37,500 bases of DNA, taken from contig NC_135557.1 of the NCBI RefSeq assembly GCF_964340395.1, positions 7,534,209 to 7,571,708 on the forward strand, given 5' to 3'. The notes beneath the pieces were generated by a model that was given only the letters and a program-made list of their open reading frames with translations, ran no database searches and was not told the DNA's origin. Numbering within the stretch: position 1 is the stretch's first letter; each line of letters opens with the position of its first letter. Below are positions 10,636 through 22,311 of the stretch, piece by piece. This stretch comes from Glandiceps talaboti (Eukaryota; Hemichordata; Enteropneusta; Spengelidae). The position numbers were made by a program, and so were the translations under genes.

Positions 10636-10638
10636 AAT

Positions 10639-11638
10639 AAAGCATACATATGTTTATTCACTTGTGCTGTCACTTGTGCTGTCCGTCTTGAAGTTGTAAC
10701 AAATTTATCAACAGTTTCCTTCCTCAACGCACTTCGCAGATTTGCAGCAAGAAGATCGCTACCCACTAAGATGATATCAGACAACGCTACGACATACCAC
10801 AACGCAGTAGAAGAAATTACAAATTTGTTGAACTCCCACGAAATCAAAGAATACATGAATAATCATCCTGTAGAATGGATGTTTATCCCCAAACGAGCGC
10901 CATGGTTCGGCGGATTTTGGGAACTGACAAAACGACGCTCAAAAAGGTGTTAGTTCGCGCCCACATCACCTTAGATGAACGTACTACTCTATTTACAGAA
11001 GTAGAAACAATACTTAACGATCGCCCAATCACTTACGCCAGTGACTGCCCAGGCGACTGCGACCCATTAACACCATCTCTACTATTACATGGACGCCTAC
11101 TGAATACTAGTACTCTACCCTACGAATTAACTGATCATGATACGCTATCGGACACTATATTTACCATTCGTGATCAGACTACACTCGCCAAACGCAAACA
11201 ATATCTCGCCAATTTACACAAACACTTTTGGCGTAGATGGTCTTCTGAGTATCTACCAAAACTTCACTAATGTCATAACCCTAACGGTAAAACGAACAAT
11301 ATCATAAAGGTTGGTGACGTAGTTCTAGTACAGAGCGACGATTAATGATGCATCAATTAGAATATAGCTACAGTACAAGAGCTACGATATGGCAACGACG
11401 GACTTGTACGATCTGCAAAAAACAAAACTAAAGGTGGGCAAACAAATCGTCCAATTAATATATTGTATCCGTTGGAACTAACATGCGACGACCCAACGAA
11501 CTCTACAGAAAATGCACGCGTATCCAATTGGATACTACAGATCGTGCATAGAGAAAGACGTCCTATCAGACAAGTCGTTATTAACGTGAAAGATAGGATA
11601 AAGAACTGGACTTGTCAATTACAAATTGACAGACAATA
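10639..11638 (+). pseudogene. BEL/Pao integrase core and C-terminal tail
   Basis: The frame resumes with KAYICLFTCAVTCAVRLEVV, then MISDNATTYHNAVEE with the second Asp of DDE, then IPKRAPWFGGFWE with the third acidic residue. A frameshift near 10930 leads to LKKVLVRAHITLDE, ILNDRPITY and PLTPSLLLHGRLL, and later HFWRRWSSEYLPKL and IKVGDVVLV. Stops follow at 11268 and near 11343. The tail NRPINILYPLELTCDDPTNS continues to about 11638. The DDE residues are kept although the gene is broken. Confidence 0.9.
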
Positions 11639-11703
11639 AACGTTGAACTCACATTAGTTTAGGGTCATAAGTCTGACCATTTATTGAAACACTTTATACA
11701 TAT

Positions 11704-11970
11704 TGTTACGTTCTGGGGTGGCTTAATATAGCGTTTCAGTGTCTACGTTTGGTTGTTGTGAGTAGCACGGCAGAACGTAAACGATTCTCCACTCTAACTG
11801 TCTTTCTCGGGTACCAGGATCTACGAGCTTGTCTAAGTTAGGAATTAGCTACACTGGTATCGTCACATACACGTACGCTCTTACACTCAGGCAGAGAGAG
11901 ACACCGCACACCAACAGTTGCCTTGTAATCGAAATCTTAGAGTAAAGTTTATTTCTCCAAATCCCTAACA
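11704..11970 (+). repeat. 3' LTR of the BEL/Pao element
   Basis: A 267-bp segment that begins TGTTACG and ends CCCTAACA, giving TG...CA ends with a short inverted TGTTA/TAACA, placed directly after the pol tail. Length, ends and position fit a BEL/Pao LTR. A partner 5' LTR was not found in the window, so the call rests on these features alone. Confidence 0.65.
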
Positions 11971-12213
11971 TATAAGTTCTAGTTGTCACCTTGAATTAAG
12001 GTGATGTCATCTTTGTAAACATAACTTGTTAAAATTAAATGATCTCTCACCTAGATTCATTGTTCTAAAAGATACGGTGAACTTTCCACCAGAATATTTA
12101 AGATTGAGATTCAAGATCATGCCATAATATGTAAATTGTTTACGTGTAAGACAAATGTTGATCATGCCATTGGAAAATTAAGTATTACTTTGAATTCGGT
12201 AATCAGCAAGTCA
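11971..12213. other. right interior of the inverted-end element
   Basis: AT-rich, non-coding sequence between the LTR and the right inverted repeat. It holds a small hairpin (CACCTTGAATTAAGGTG near 11988). Confidence 0.4.
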
Positions 12214-12275
12214 TCTCCACCGTTTCCCGCCCTCTACCTCACGGCAACCTGCCTTCTAATGTGCCTATAGCCACA
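12214..12275 (-). repeat. right terminal inverted repeat
   Basis: Inverse of 6638-6691, with one substitution and 8 additional bases (TGTGCCTA, 12260-12267) between the two blocks. Confidence 0.85.
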
Positions 12276-12660
12276 TACGCTGGAAACATCATGCAGAAAG
12301 CACTCAGTCATGAAGAAAGAATATCCATTGGAGGCAAAGTGTTACATGAACTGAGGTACGCAGACTATACAACTCTTCTTGCGAACATCATAGAAGACAT
12401 GAACCATTCGTTGCAGAGACTCAAGCAAGAGAGCGAAGCAGCTGGACTTTACCTGAACATCGGCAAAACAAAAATAATGAAATTGAACGGTGGTGCAGAC
12501 TCCAACCAGAACATCATCGTGGACGGCGTACAGGTAGATGAAAGACGGAAGGTGCTCGCTGAAGAGGAAGTCCACCAATCAAATTGGTGGATAACATCAA
12601 AGGCCCATGAGCCTTCACGATGCCTACCAAGCGGCGCAAATTCGTGCAACATAGAATGAG
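12276..12660 (+). pseudogene. RTE-like LINE reverse transcriptase, 3' half (decayed)
   Basis: The frame resumes with NIMQKALSHEERISIGGKV, then LRYADYTTLLANI, then KQESEAAGLYLNIGKTKIM and a short tail. These are the later reverse transcriptase blocks of RTE elements and follow directly from the 5' part at 6395-6637. The catalytic motif reads YADY where YADD is usual. The tail degrades after about 12540. Confidence 0.85.
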
Positions 12661-12700
12661 GTGGTCACGAGAGTCACAAATAGCCGAATCGGTTGAAATG

Positions 12701-12737
12701 AACGACGACGACAACGACGACGACAGCGGCGGCGGCA
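12701..12737. repeat. (GAC)n/(GGC)n trinucleotide run
   Basis: GACGACGAC followed by AGCGGCGGCGGC, close to the 3' end of the RTE copy. Many RTE elements end in short microsatellites, so it may be part of that 3' end. Confidence 0.7.
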
Positions 12738-12861
12738 GTCAAAAGAAAAACAAGAACTGATATTTAAAAAAATGGGTGACAACATGTCTGAATTCGAAAA
12801 AATAATCAACAACTATAGACAACATATCTTGGTCGAACCTAACGAAGTACATAGCAATTGT

Positions 12862-13035
12862 GTGGTCATCGGAATGACACATTCAATAGTTACATTTGAC
12901 CTCTCGCTGGTGGTATTGTGGTCATAGGCTTCATCAGAATGACAAATATCCATGGTCCCTGATGACCTCTAGATGGCGGTCTTCTCATCAGACTGACAAA
13001 CGTCATAGTCAGGGCTAACCTCTAGCTGGCGATAT
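12862..13035. repeat. about 60-bp imperfect tandem repeat, three copies
   Basis: Three diverged units, each with CATCAGAATGACAAA at the start and GACCTCTAGCTGGCGGT towards the end. No coding potential. Confidence 0.75.
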
Positions 13036-13784
13036 GATCTATTGGGTAGATGTTAGGCGCTGTCCACATTTATGCAATAATTCGAACGTACAGTGAATGT
13101 CTAACTAGAAAGTTATGGTGACACTTGGTGTTTATATAGAGTAATGTGTTACAAGTTATCATACTGTCTAATGTTGAGAGTTGTCATTTAGAATATATAT
13201 ATGTACATTCTTAACATATATTGTTTTCTGGCAGCCCGACATACTACAGTGTTGATACATAATTATTTCACCTAGTTGAATGCTAGAATAAATACAGTTT
13301 GACAAGGTTCAATGCCAAGGTGTGACGTATCGTCTGTGGTGATATGACAACTGTATCTCATGCATATATATAATCATACCACGGCTTATCTCATTAACTC
13401 GTGTCAGACAGGACTTAAAATATAAATCTATAATGCTAACTTATGAAATCAATATAAGTATAAACGCCTTTGGAGAATTCACACAGACTTAACCGCAGTT
13501 AGGAGAATTTGTTGATCCCAATCACACTCACCAAATTCAACAACTTTAACATTATAATTGTCATAGGTATGCGTGTTAAATGTATGTATACAGCCATACT
13601 ATATATAATTATTTATCATGTGCATGTTTGATTGTATTAGTAAGTATTAGCGCTATAGTCTACAAAAAATGTCGATTAATTAAATCAACAGAAAAAAGAA
13701 AAAGTGAGAAACATAGTTATACATTCATGCATACATGTCAACACTGAGTAATACACTTTCTGTGTTTCATCTTACAAACAGCAG
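13036..13784. other. intron or 5' sequence of the polycystin-like gene
   Basis: AT-rich with no recognisable exon. It ends at the acceptor of the HYR exon. Exons coding for the N-terminus must lie left of here or outside the window; none could be recognised. Confidence 0.4.
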
Positions 13785-14012
13785 ATACTGGTAGTTTGAC
13801 ACTGACATGCCCTTCTGATTATACTGTCTACATGAATGGTACATCTGGTCCAGTTACTTTCAGTGGTTTTACATCTACTGGGATAACAATGGATCCTAAG
13901 TGTGAACCAGAATCTGGTACAGTTTTTAACCTTGGAACAACGACTGTAGGCTGCGCAGTTGCAAACATTGACGGGTACACTGCAGGGTGTTCTTTTCTGA
14001 TAACAGTGCGAG
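13785..14012 (+). CDS. exon: HYR (hyalin repeat) module
   Basis: The exon reads [35 protein letters not shown], then [15 protein letters not shown]. The cysteine pattern, the PxSGxxFxLGTTTV block and the closing C-x-F-x-I-x-V strand are those of HYR domains, immunoglobulin-like extracellular modules that mediate adhesion. The exon is 228 nt and symmetric in phase 1-1, the usual form of HYR modules that are shuffled or repeated, so more HYR exons may lie upstream. Confidence 0.85.
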
Positions 14013-17000
14013 GTAGGAAGACAAAGTATATTGTTACGTGCACACACTATTGTGTTAAACTAGAATAATACTTCTATTGTAATACATGTATTTTATGTAA
14101 CAAAATACGATGGTAGTCAAAGGTATGTTATCTATTTGATATGTAAAAATACGTTTATAAATCAAGGTACTTTATTCATTACTTACATAAAAATACAATA
14201 GTAAGGGAATGCGCATTATTTGCGACGAGGAGTGTTAGAAAAAATGGCATTTCAGACACCAAGCAACTCTTTGTAGAAGACACAGTACACTCAAATACTT
14301 TACTTTTATGTGATTGAATGGTGACATGAATTAAAAGAAATTAGTGGTAACAAAAAAGTACTAAAGGTGTTTGTGATATGTAGGAAATGGCTTGAACAGT
14401 TTGCTATTTGACCCTGAAGGTCAGTCAAGGTCAAATGTCCAAAATTATATGACGTACTATAGTGTCTTTTCAAGTATTTGATATGAGGCACATTATAAAA
14501 CACTCCACTCTTAGTCACGATGGAATATATTGCATGGAGAGGATGGACAACATGTTTTAGAAATAGGTAATTAGGGTCAACCTGTTTTGCATTTTACAGA
14601 GAGTGGGATCAGAGACTTTTTTCCTGGTCTGATGGAACCACAATCCCTCTCATGATCAGGGTAGAGAAAATAACAGTAATTTTGTCGCAATTCACTTTGT
14701 TACCCTCCCCCTCCCCCCCACCATTTTCAATTTAACTCTTAGTTACCTGTATTATTTAGCAATGGGTAGTTATTTGGATAATCAAAACTTAATGTTATTG
14801 TTGTAAATCATTTGTTTATTTCTAAAAATCTTTAAAATGTGTGTTCAGCATATTGGAAGATCCCTTACAAGGGTTTATGGGAAAACATATTTTGATTACA
14901 TCATGCTTACTCCAGTCCTTTTGTCTTCACAAACACATAATCTGTCAGTACAAAGAGTTTCGAGTAAATATGATGTAATCACAAACGTTCTTACCACAAA
15001 CTTTTGCAGGGCAACAAACTAATTTGTGATTGTATAGTAGAAAGAATAATCGTATCTTTTCATTTAGACAATTGCATATTATTAGATTGCTAAATGAATT
15101 TGGACGTTTTATTTCTATAAGGAACGATGTATTACAAATAGCATGATTTTGAACTGTAGCTTCCAGTATTGTTTTGCGTTTTTATTTGTCTGACATGTAT
15201 GTGAACTGGGTAATCTTTCTTTAACTATATGACGTTTTGCTTTGTACTTGCAGTAAAGAGAAGAAAAAAAAGCTTGCAAGCACCCCCCCCCCCAAAAGAA
15301 GAAATTAAATAAATAAAAAATAAGAAGAATAATAATAACAATAAATAGATAAATAACAACACAACAAAACAATACAATGTCAAATATGTTAACACTTATT
15401 TACTACTTTACAAAATTTCAACGTGACTTTTTCCCCCTTTATCTGTTTAGCACAAATGTATCGAGACTCAGTGGGCATAGTTTAATGTGTATGCATAGGT
15501 GTGTGTTTCTGTTTCTGTTTCTGTGTCTGTGTCTGTGTCTGTGTTTGTGTTTGTGTTTGTGTTTGTGTTTGTGTTTGTGTTTGTGTTTGTTTCCGTCCGT
15601 CCGTCCGTCCGTCCGTCCGTCCGCCTGTCTGAATGTCTGACTGCATGCATGCACACACATCACGTATTTACGTACGTATGTAGGTACGTATGTATGTATA
15701 TATGTAGGTAGGTAGATAGGTAGGTAGGTAAGTAAGAAGATACATGTCTGTATGTAAAACGATTTAAAGTATACCTAATTGTACGGATTGCTATTGCATT
15801 TGACCGGGACATTATCTAGGGTTTGTATATGGGCAAATAGTCCAACCAAATTGATTGTATCACAAATGTTCGTTCTGGCTTTGAAATGTGATTTTCTGAA
15901 AAGTAAAACTGTGATTAGCAACAATGCCACGGCCAGGACAACTGCCAAAATTATGGTATTTGTTGGAAAGATAATATAGTATAATTAAGGAATTGAAAAA
16001 AGCCCGGTAACTAAGATACCGTCCCATGATGGAGTGTTTGGATAGGTATCAGTAGGACTGAATCGATATTATTTTATGTATTAAACATTTTCCTATAAAA
16101 TTTTAACACTGTAAAGTTGTAAAACAAAGCAATTTGTGCTATTTTCCTCTAGCTGCATTAAAGTTGTCATCGACTGCAATGCCTGACTTTGTTGAAAGAA
16201 ATTGTAATAAAAAAAACAACAAACATATTGAGTTATAGTAATGTATTAAACCCGGACAATTCCTTTGTTTTACATAATTGTATTACATCGCAAATAGACG
16301 ATTGTGATGTCATAGAAGTGCAGCCACAAACAGGTAAGACAGTCTTTGATCAATAGTTTAAGTGTTCTGTTGATATTATCATACAACTTAGAGTGGACTT
16401 CTTGGTCTATGGTATCAGAAGGAAGACGGGTTTTATTTTAGCTATATAAGTACGCTTAACGAAATCCGAAAAGGGATTTTTACTAATCTTGCCTTGCTCA
16501 ACCGAATCTCCTGACCGCGTTTTTTATTTCCTATAATGCCTCAACCCCAGAGTACTACTATGCTAATCTAAACTAAACTTGTGAATTTCACAAATCTATC
16601 TTAGAGAGGGCGCGCAATAATCTATTGGGGAACATTATGTTTATGTATTATTTCCGAAACATAAAGAAGTGCAGCTAAGATAGATCAGTCTAACCTTCAT
16701 TCCTCTTTAAAACAATTAAATGTTTTCTTTGAATGTTTTACTTGGTATTGTGATATTGTCTACAGATGAGGTTAACCTAGTTTTACTTGGTATTGTGATA
16801 TTGTCTACATATGAGGTTAACCTAATTTTACTTGGTATTGTGATATTGTCTACAGATGAGGTTAACCTAATTTTACTTGGTATTGTGATATTGTCTACAG
16901 ATAAGTTAACCTAGTTTTACTTGGTATTGTGATATAGTGTACAGATGAGGTTAACCTAGTTTTACTTTGTATTGTGATATTGTCTACAGATGAGGTTAAC

Positions 17001-19636
17001 CTAGTTTTACTTTGTATTGTGATATTGTCTACAGATGAGGTTAACCTAGTTTTACTTGGTATTGTGATATTGTCTACAGATGAGGTTAACCTGATATTGT
17101 CTACAGATGAGGTTAGCCTAGTTTTACTTGGTATTGTGATATTGTCTACAGATGAGGTTAACCTAGTTTTACTTGGTATTGTGACATTGTCTACAGATGA
17201 GGTTAACCTAGTTTTACTTGGTATTGTGACATTATCCACAGATGAAGTTAACCTAGTTTTACTTGGTATTGTGATATTGTCTACAGATGAGGTTAACCTA
17301 GTTTTACTTGGTATTGTGATATTGTCTACAGATGAGGTTAACCTAGTTTTACTTGGTATTGTGACATTGTCTACAGATGAGGTTAACCTAGTTTTACTTT
17401 GTATTGTGATATTGTCTACAGATGAGGTTAACCTGATATTGTCTACAGATGAGGTTAACCTAGTTTTACTTGGTATTGTGATATTGTCTACAAATGAGGT
17501 TAACCTAGTTATACTTTGTATTGTGACATTGTCTACATATGAGGTTAACCTAGTTTTACTTGGTATTGTGATATTGTCTACATATGAGGTTAACCTAGTT
17601 TTACTTGGTATTGTGATATTGTCTACATATGAGGTTAACCTAGTTTCACTTGGTATTGTGCTATTGTCTACAGATGAGGTTAACCTAGTTTTACTTGGTA
17701 TTGTGATATTGTCTACAGATGAGGTTAACCTAATTTTACTTTGTATTGTGATACTGTCTACAGATGAAGTTAACCTAGTGTTGAAGAGGTTCGTGTGAAA
17801 TAGACTAGGTTACATCTTATCTGTTGATTTGCTGTGTATAAAATTGCGATAAGAAGTTACCTTAAAATGCAATAACATTTTATTATATTCACATATAGTA
17901 AAATCATAACGGCGTTTATATTAATGTTGATAGTGTCGTGTAACATGTAACTGTGATTCATTTTTCTTATTTCATATTTTTCAATAATTTGGATGCTTAT
18001 TATAATGATACATTTATGCCGATCCATTGTCTTTCATAACAGTACTTTGATGATAAAAATAAAATCATCTCTACACAGGAGTGACCATAGACAAGTTTAC
18101 AATCACATGGCCAAAAGAGGACACTTCGAATTCATACACTGCTTATGAAGTGAGAGTTCGTGACCAATTTTCCAATGACTACGGACAGCTTATGTACCAT
18201 GGATTAGGACAACCCCCACCTTTGATGTTACCTAGTGGTAAACCTGAATCTAATTACATCGTGGAGGTGTTACTGAAGACGAATACATCTCTAGAAAGTA
18301 ACTGCAGTAAGGAAATCCAGGTATGAGAGATCATGATAAATTACACATTTACATCTATTTAAATATACATCACACCAGACACACACTGTAGAGATACTAA
18401 CCACTGGGCGTTGTTTGAAGTCATGTATGTAATTACTTATATTTCAAATGATGGTTATAATCGTTTTAAGTAGTAAATGGATACAAGCACAACTCGAATA
18501 TTGGAGTAGTTTCTCACCTTAGTGGGCTGTTTTCCAAACGCTTTAAGTAAATAGAAAGGAGCTGTACAATTACGTAATAAAATAACGACAACAGAACACA
18601 GATGAAGCAAACGTACATGAATTACAAGTCGAATATATCCCTAGATTAAATGAAAAAAAGTAAAAGGAGAAAAATGAATAAACTAACAAGTGTAAAACTG
18701 TGGTTGGTGTTGAATAGTTAGCACAATGTACAACAGGTAATTGATAAATCCAGTAACATTCTTTCCTGTTTCGCTATTGATCTGTACAACCAACAATTAA
18801 CTTAAGTTTCAACTTTAGAAGTCCTGGTAGATAATACATTAAAAGTATAAATTATAGTAACAGGCGTTGCTAAGTAACTAGCTATCGGTTTGATGTATGA
18901 ATAATTACTGACATTTTGACTTTAACTTTACTGAAACCACTCAACACCTGCATTCATTAGAAGCCATGAGACAAAACTTGTTATAAGGATTTCAATCAGT
19001 GCAGCAAATGAGTTTTTATTGTTGTAAATTTTGGCTTCTGGAGTCATGCATATGTATTAGGTGAACATTAACATCACTCTTAAGAGTTTACAGCCGTCAG
19101 ATAAATGGTCATTCATATTTATTGTTATCTGAATTATGTGATACTATATCATGAAATAACTGTCCAGAACCCAGACATAATAAAAATGACATTGTTTCAG
19201 GGAATGGTGTTCCACTTCAAATACAGATTTAATAACTGGACAATGATTGTATTACATAGTTTATTCATCAGTTGAACTAAGAATTAATATTGAAATTAAC
19301 ATTTCATTCATTTTGACGTGTATTTGTCAACAAGTCTAACTGACAGCTGATAATATAATATTCATTTCATCATAGCGTTTTTATCGACCAGTTAACTGAA
19401 GTTTGAGAATTTGAACAGTGATCTCAATAGAACACAATGGATGGATTGGTGGATGGATGGATGGATGGATGGATGGACGTACAGACAGATTGATTGATTG
19501 ATTGGTTGATTGATTGATTGATTGATTGATTGCCAGACTGACGGAAGGACGGATGGATGGACTGACTGACTGACCTACAGTCGGTTGGGTGGTTGGTTGG
19601 TTGATTGATTGATTGATTGATTGGTTGGTTGGTTGG

Positions 19637-19727
<91 letters not shown>

Positions 19728-19807
19728 CCAGACTGACGGAAGGACGGGTTGATGGACTGACCGACCGATCAACGGTCGGTTTGTTTGTTTGTTGGTTGGT
19801 TGGTTGG

Positions 19808-19870
<63 letters not shown>

Positions 19871-19875
19871 GTTGG

Positions 19876-19922
<47 letters not shown>

Positions 19923-20048
19923 ATTGATTGATTGTTGGATGGATGGATGGATGGATGGATGGATGGATGGATGGATTGATGGATGGATGGATGGGTGGGT
20001 GTATCGGTTGGTCGGTCATTCGGTCGGTCGGTCGGTCGGTCGGTCAGT

Positions 20049-20080
<32 letters not shown>

Positions 20081-22118
20081 TGACTGAGTGATTTCTTCTG
20101 TCTTCGATTCCATACATATCTTTTACTTAGTGTTTGTTACACTTCGTTTTTCCAACAAAATAGGTACATCAAGCTGGAGGTGACAGCTCCGAAATATTAA
20201 AGACCAAAGTTGAAAATTTCCTGACAGAGTTCGACGGAGAAGAACCCACTACTGACGTTGTGTCTTCAGTAGTACAAGAAATTGATATCATTGGACAAGT
20301 TATCAACGATTGGCAAATGGTAGGTTGACATCCTGAGGCCTTATTAATTATGTAAATACCTAATGGGAATCGTTCACCATGCAATATCACAATATGTATG
20401 GATCTATATGAAGTTTAATATAAATTGATGACAGAGGCCAACTAAACGTAGTTTTAAAATGTCAACATTTTCATGTCAAGTTATAATTTCATCACTTTGT
20501 CATAAGATAGAGTAGAACGTGTATTAACATTTTCGTTCACTTTTATCCAATAGGAAGAAGACACCTATTCTATTGAACGTTCGCAAGAGGTAAGATAATC
20601 AAAATATTTCGGAAACATATAGTTATTATCGTATCTATGTTTTAGACACTCATTACTGTTCCTGATATAGTGTTGTAAGATTCTAATTCTGTTCAGTTTT
20701 ACTTAAAATATAACTCTGTATTCGAACAGCATAAAGAAAACTTGATGGATGTGCTGTCTACTGTTACCAAAGTGGCAACGTTCGATGCAAACCTCTTGGA
20801 ACAAGTGACCCACAGCATCTTAACAGTGACATCGTTTAGTGATTCAAAGGAACTATTATCAGGAACTAGGGTAAATAAATACATTTATTACACCTCAATG
20901 GTCGCACACAAACTGTCATTGTTCAGACTCGAATCACATTACCTTCTTTAAATTGATCATTACCCTTGGAGTGATATTATCCAGACATGGAGTGACTATT
21001 GCCCGAAACTACTGCTTGTTGGAGTTATTTCGATCAACACGCATCTACTCTGCGCACAACAACGATAATATTTTATAACTTTGAGCGACGTATACGTAGA
21101 AGACAAAGTCATACACATTAATTTCTTGAACCATGTAGAAGTGTAATAAATGTAATTAGAAATGAGTTTTAGGGTAATTTAAACTATTACAAATCCACAT
21201 TTAATACTTATTTACAAGATTAATTTAGAAATGGACCATAATTGGGAACCGTATTAATTATTAAAAAGTTACTTCTACCAAACGTCCTTAAGAGGCGACC
21301 CTTAGAGGATGTCGGCGACCCCTGTCATACATGGAGAGAGTCTCTCTTCTTTTATTTTGTTTCTTTTAGACATTCTTACATCCTGACAGTATCACGTACA
21401 TTGGCGTGATTACATTAATTATGCGATTCGTCTTGTCAGTGATACATTTAGGATCTACATAAAATGCAACGGTTTGCTTTTCGAATGTGCCACCATATGC
21501 TGTCTAGCCCAACTAAACTGGAATTCAGTAGTGCTATAGGCATAGTAAAGCATCCATCTGTTGTTAAGAAATTGTTCAAAGCAAAGTGATCGCTTCACAG
21601 GTGTATGATTTGGGTCAAAATATGTCGTGTTTGGCCACAAACTTAAACTAAAAAACTACTGGGCAGATTGGTCAGAAATGTGGTGGAGAGTTTTTAGGAA
21701 TGTGTAGATTAAGAATTCTTAAGGACGTGATGATCCCACCAGTGGTATGCAAATTAGGGGTTTATATTTGGTGGGAATGATTGTGGAGGTGATATCTACA
21801 CATATTGTTCAAAACAATTCAACTTGTCACAACTGGCCCTTACAACAATGACCACGCCAAAGCAAGAGTCAAGCGATGATGTCACGATTCAAAAATGGTA
21901 TGTAAGAATCGTAGCAATAACATCATGCCCTTGGCAACAGCTTATTGAAGGTGTTTACAGTACAAAAATAACAAAGGGGATTAATATGCAAATGTATAAA
22001 TAAACATCCAAAAAGTGAATGCACATAAGCCAATCAACAAGACTACGTCCATAATAACAGTGAAATGGTGATGTATATTACAAAAAGTACAATATGGATG
22101 TTTAGGCAAGGTATATAA

Positions 22119-22182
<64 letters not shown>

Positions 22183-22236
22183 CGCTCTGCCACTGCGGTA
22201 TAGAGCACTGTCTTAGCAGATTGATACTCACCGAGT

Positions 22237-22311
<75 letters not shown>

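Larger units (their letters stand above)
9366..10638 (+). mobile_element. pearl/HINE-like element with tandem-repeat core
   Basis: A 1,273-bp insertion within the BEL/Pao integrase core. It begins TAGTCCCC and ends GGGGACTAAT, an 8-bp inverted match at its tips. Inside are a short left flank with a 39-bp tandem duplication (9481-9558), a core of about six repeats of about 153 bp, an ACGG-rich microsatellite, and a hairpin right end. This order is that described for 'pearl' elements of bivalves (CvA type) and for Helentron-related HINEs. The host frame resumes directly after it. It carries no gene. Confidence 0.75.
7000..11970 (+). mobile_element. BEL/Pao LTR retrotransposon, 5'-truncated and decayed
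   Basis: Pieces of one BEL/Pao pol follow in the normal order on the plus strand: end of reverse transcriptase, connection, RNase H, linker, integrase zinc-binding region, integrase core, C-terminal tail, then a 3' LTR. Gag, protease, the first part of the reverse transcriptase and the 5' LTR are missing. The copy carries frameshifts, stops and three later insertions (7607-8115, about 8756-8815, 9366-10638). It is an inactive fossil. Confidence 0.9.
6638..12275. mobile_element. element with inverted ends (TGTGGCTA...TAGCCACA) splitting the RTE copy
   Basis: The ends are inverted repeats: 6638-6691 against 12214-12275. The inner 46 bp (6646-6691 against 12214-12259, starting TTAGAAGGCAGG) match with a single mismatch, and the outermost 8 bp (TGTGGCTA/TAGCCACA) match perfectly. 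The right end has 8 extra bases between these blocks. Flanks TACAC (6633-6637) and TACGC (12276-12280) fit a 5-bp target duplication. With this boundary the interrupted LINE frame joins with no extra residues. TGTNR ends with short duplications recall Ginger-type DNA transposons, but no transposase of this element is visible. The interior is occupied by a BEL/Pao copy. Confidence 0.75.
14013..18078 (+). other. intron 1 of the visible gene
   Basis: 4.07 kb between HYR and the FN3-like exon. It holds a TG/CCGT microsatellite and a 1-kb array of a 45-bp repeat. No exon was recognised in it. Confidence 0.7.

Noticed and set aside
6638-12267. 8-bp target duplication TGTGGCTA/TGTGCCTA for the inverted-end element
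   Set aside because: One of eight bases differs, and the joined LINE frame would carry seven extra residues within a conserved block. The 5-bp model with TACAC/TACGC gives normal spacing. It is kept as an alternative.
13200-13290. Exon candidate after TTTTCTGGCAG near 13234
   Set aside because: The acceptor looks fair, but the frame that follows meets a stop after a few codons and matches no domain.
16974-17798. 274-codon open frame as a gene
   Set aside because: It is a by-product of a 45-bp tandem repeat that is open on both strands, and it lies in an intron.
19381-20113. Long minus-strand frames rich in Asn, Gln, Ile and Ser
   Set aside because: They are translations of tetranucleotide repeats.
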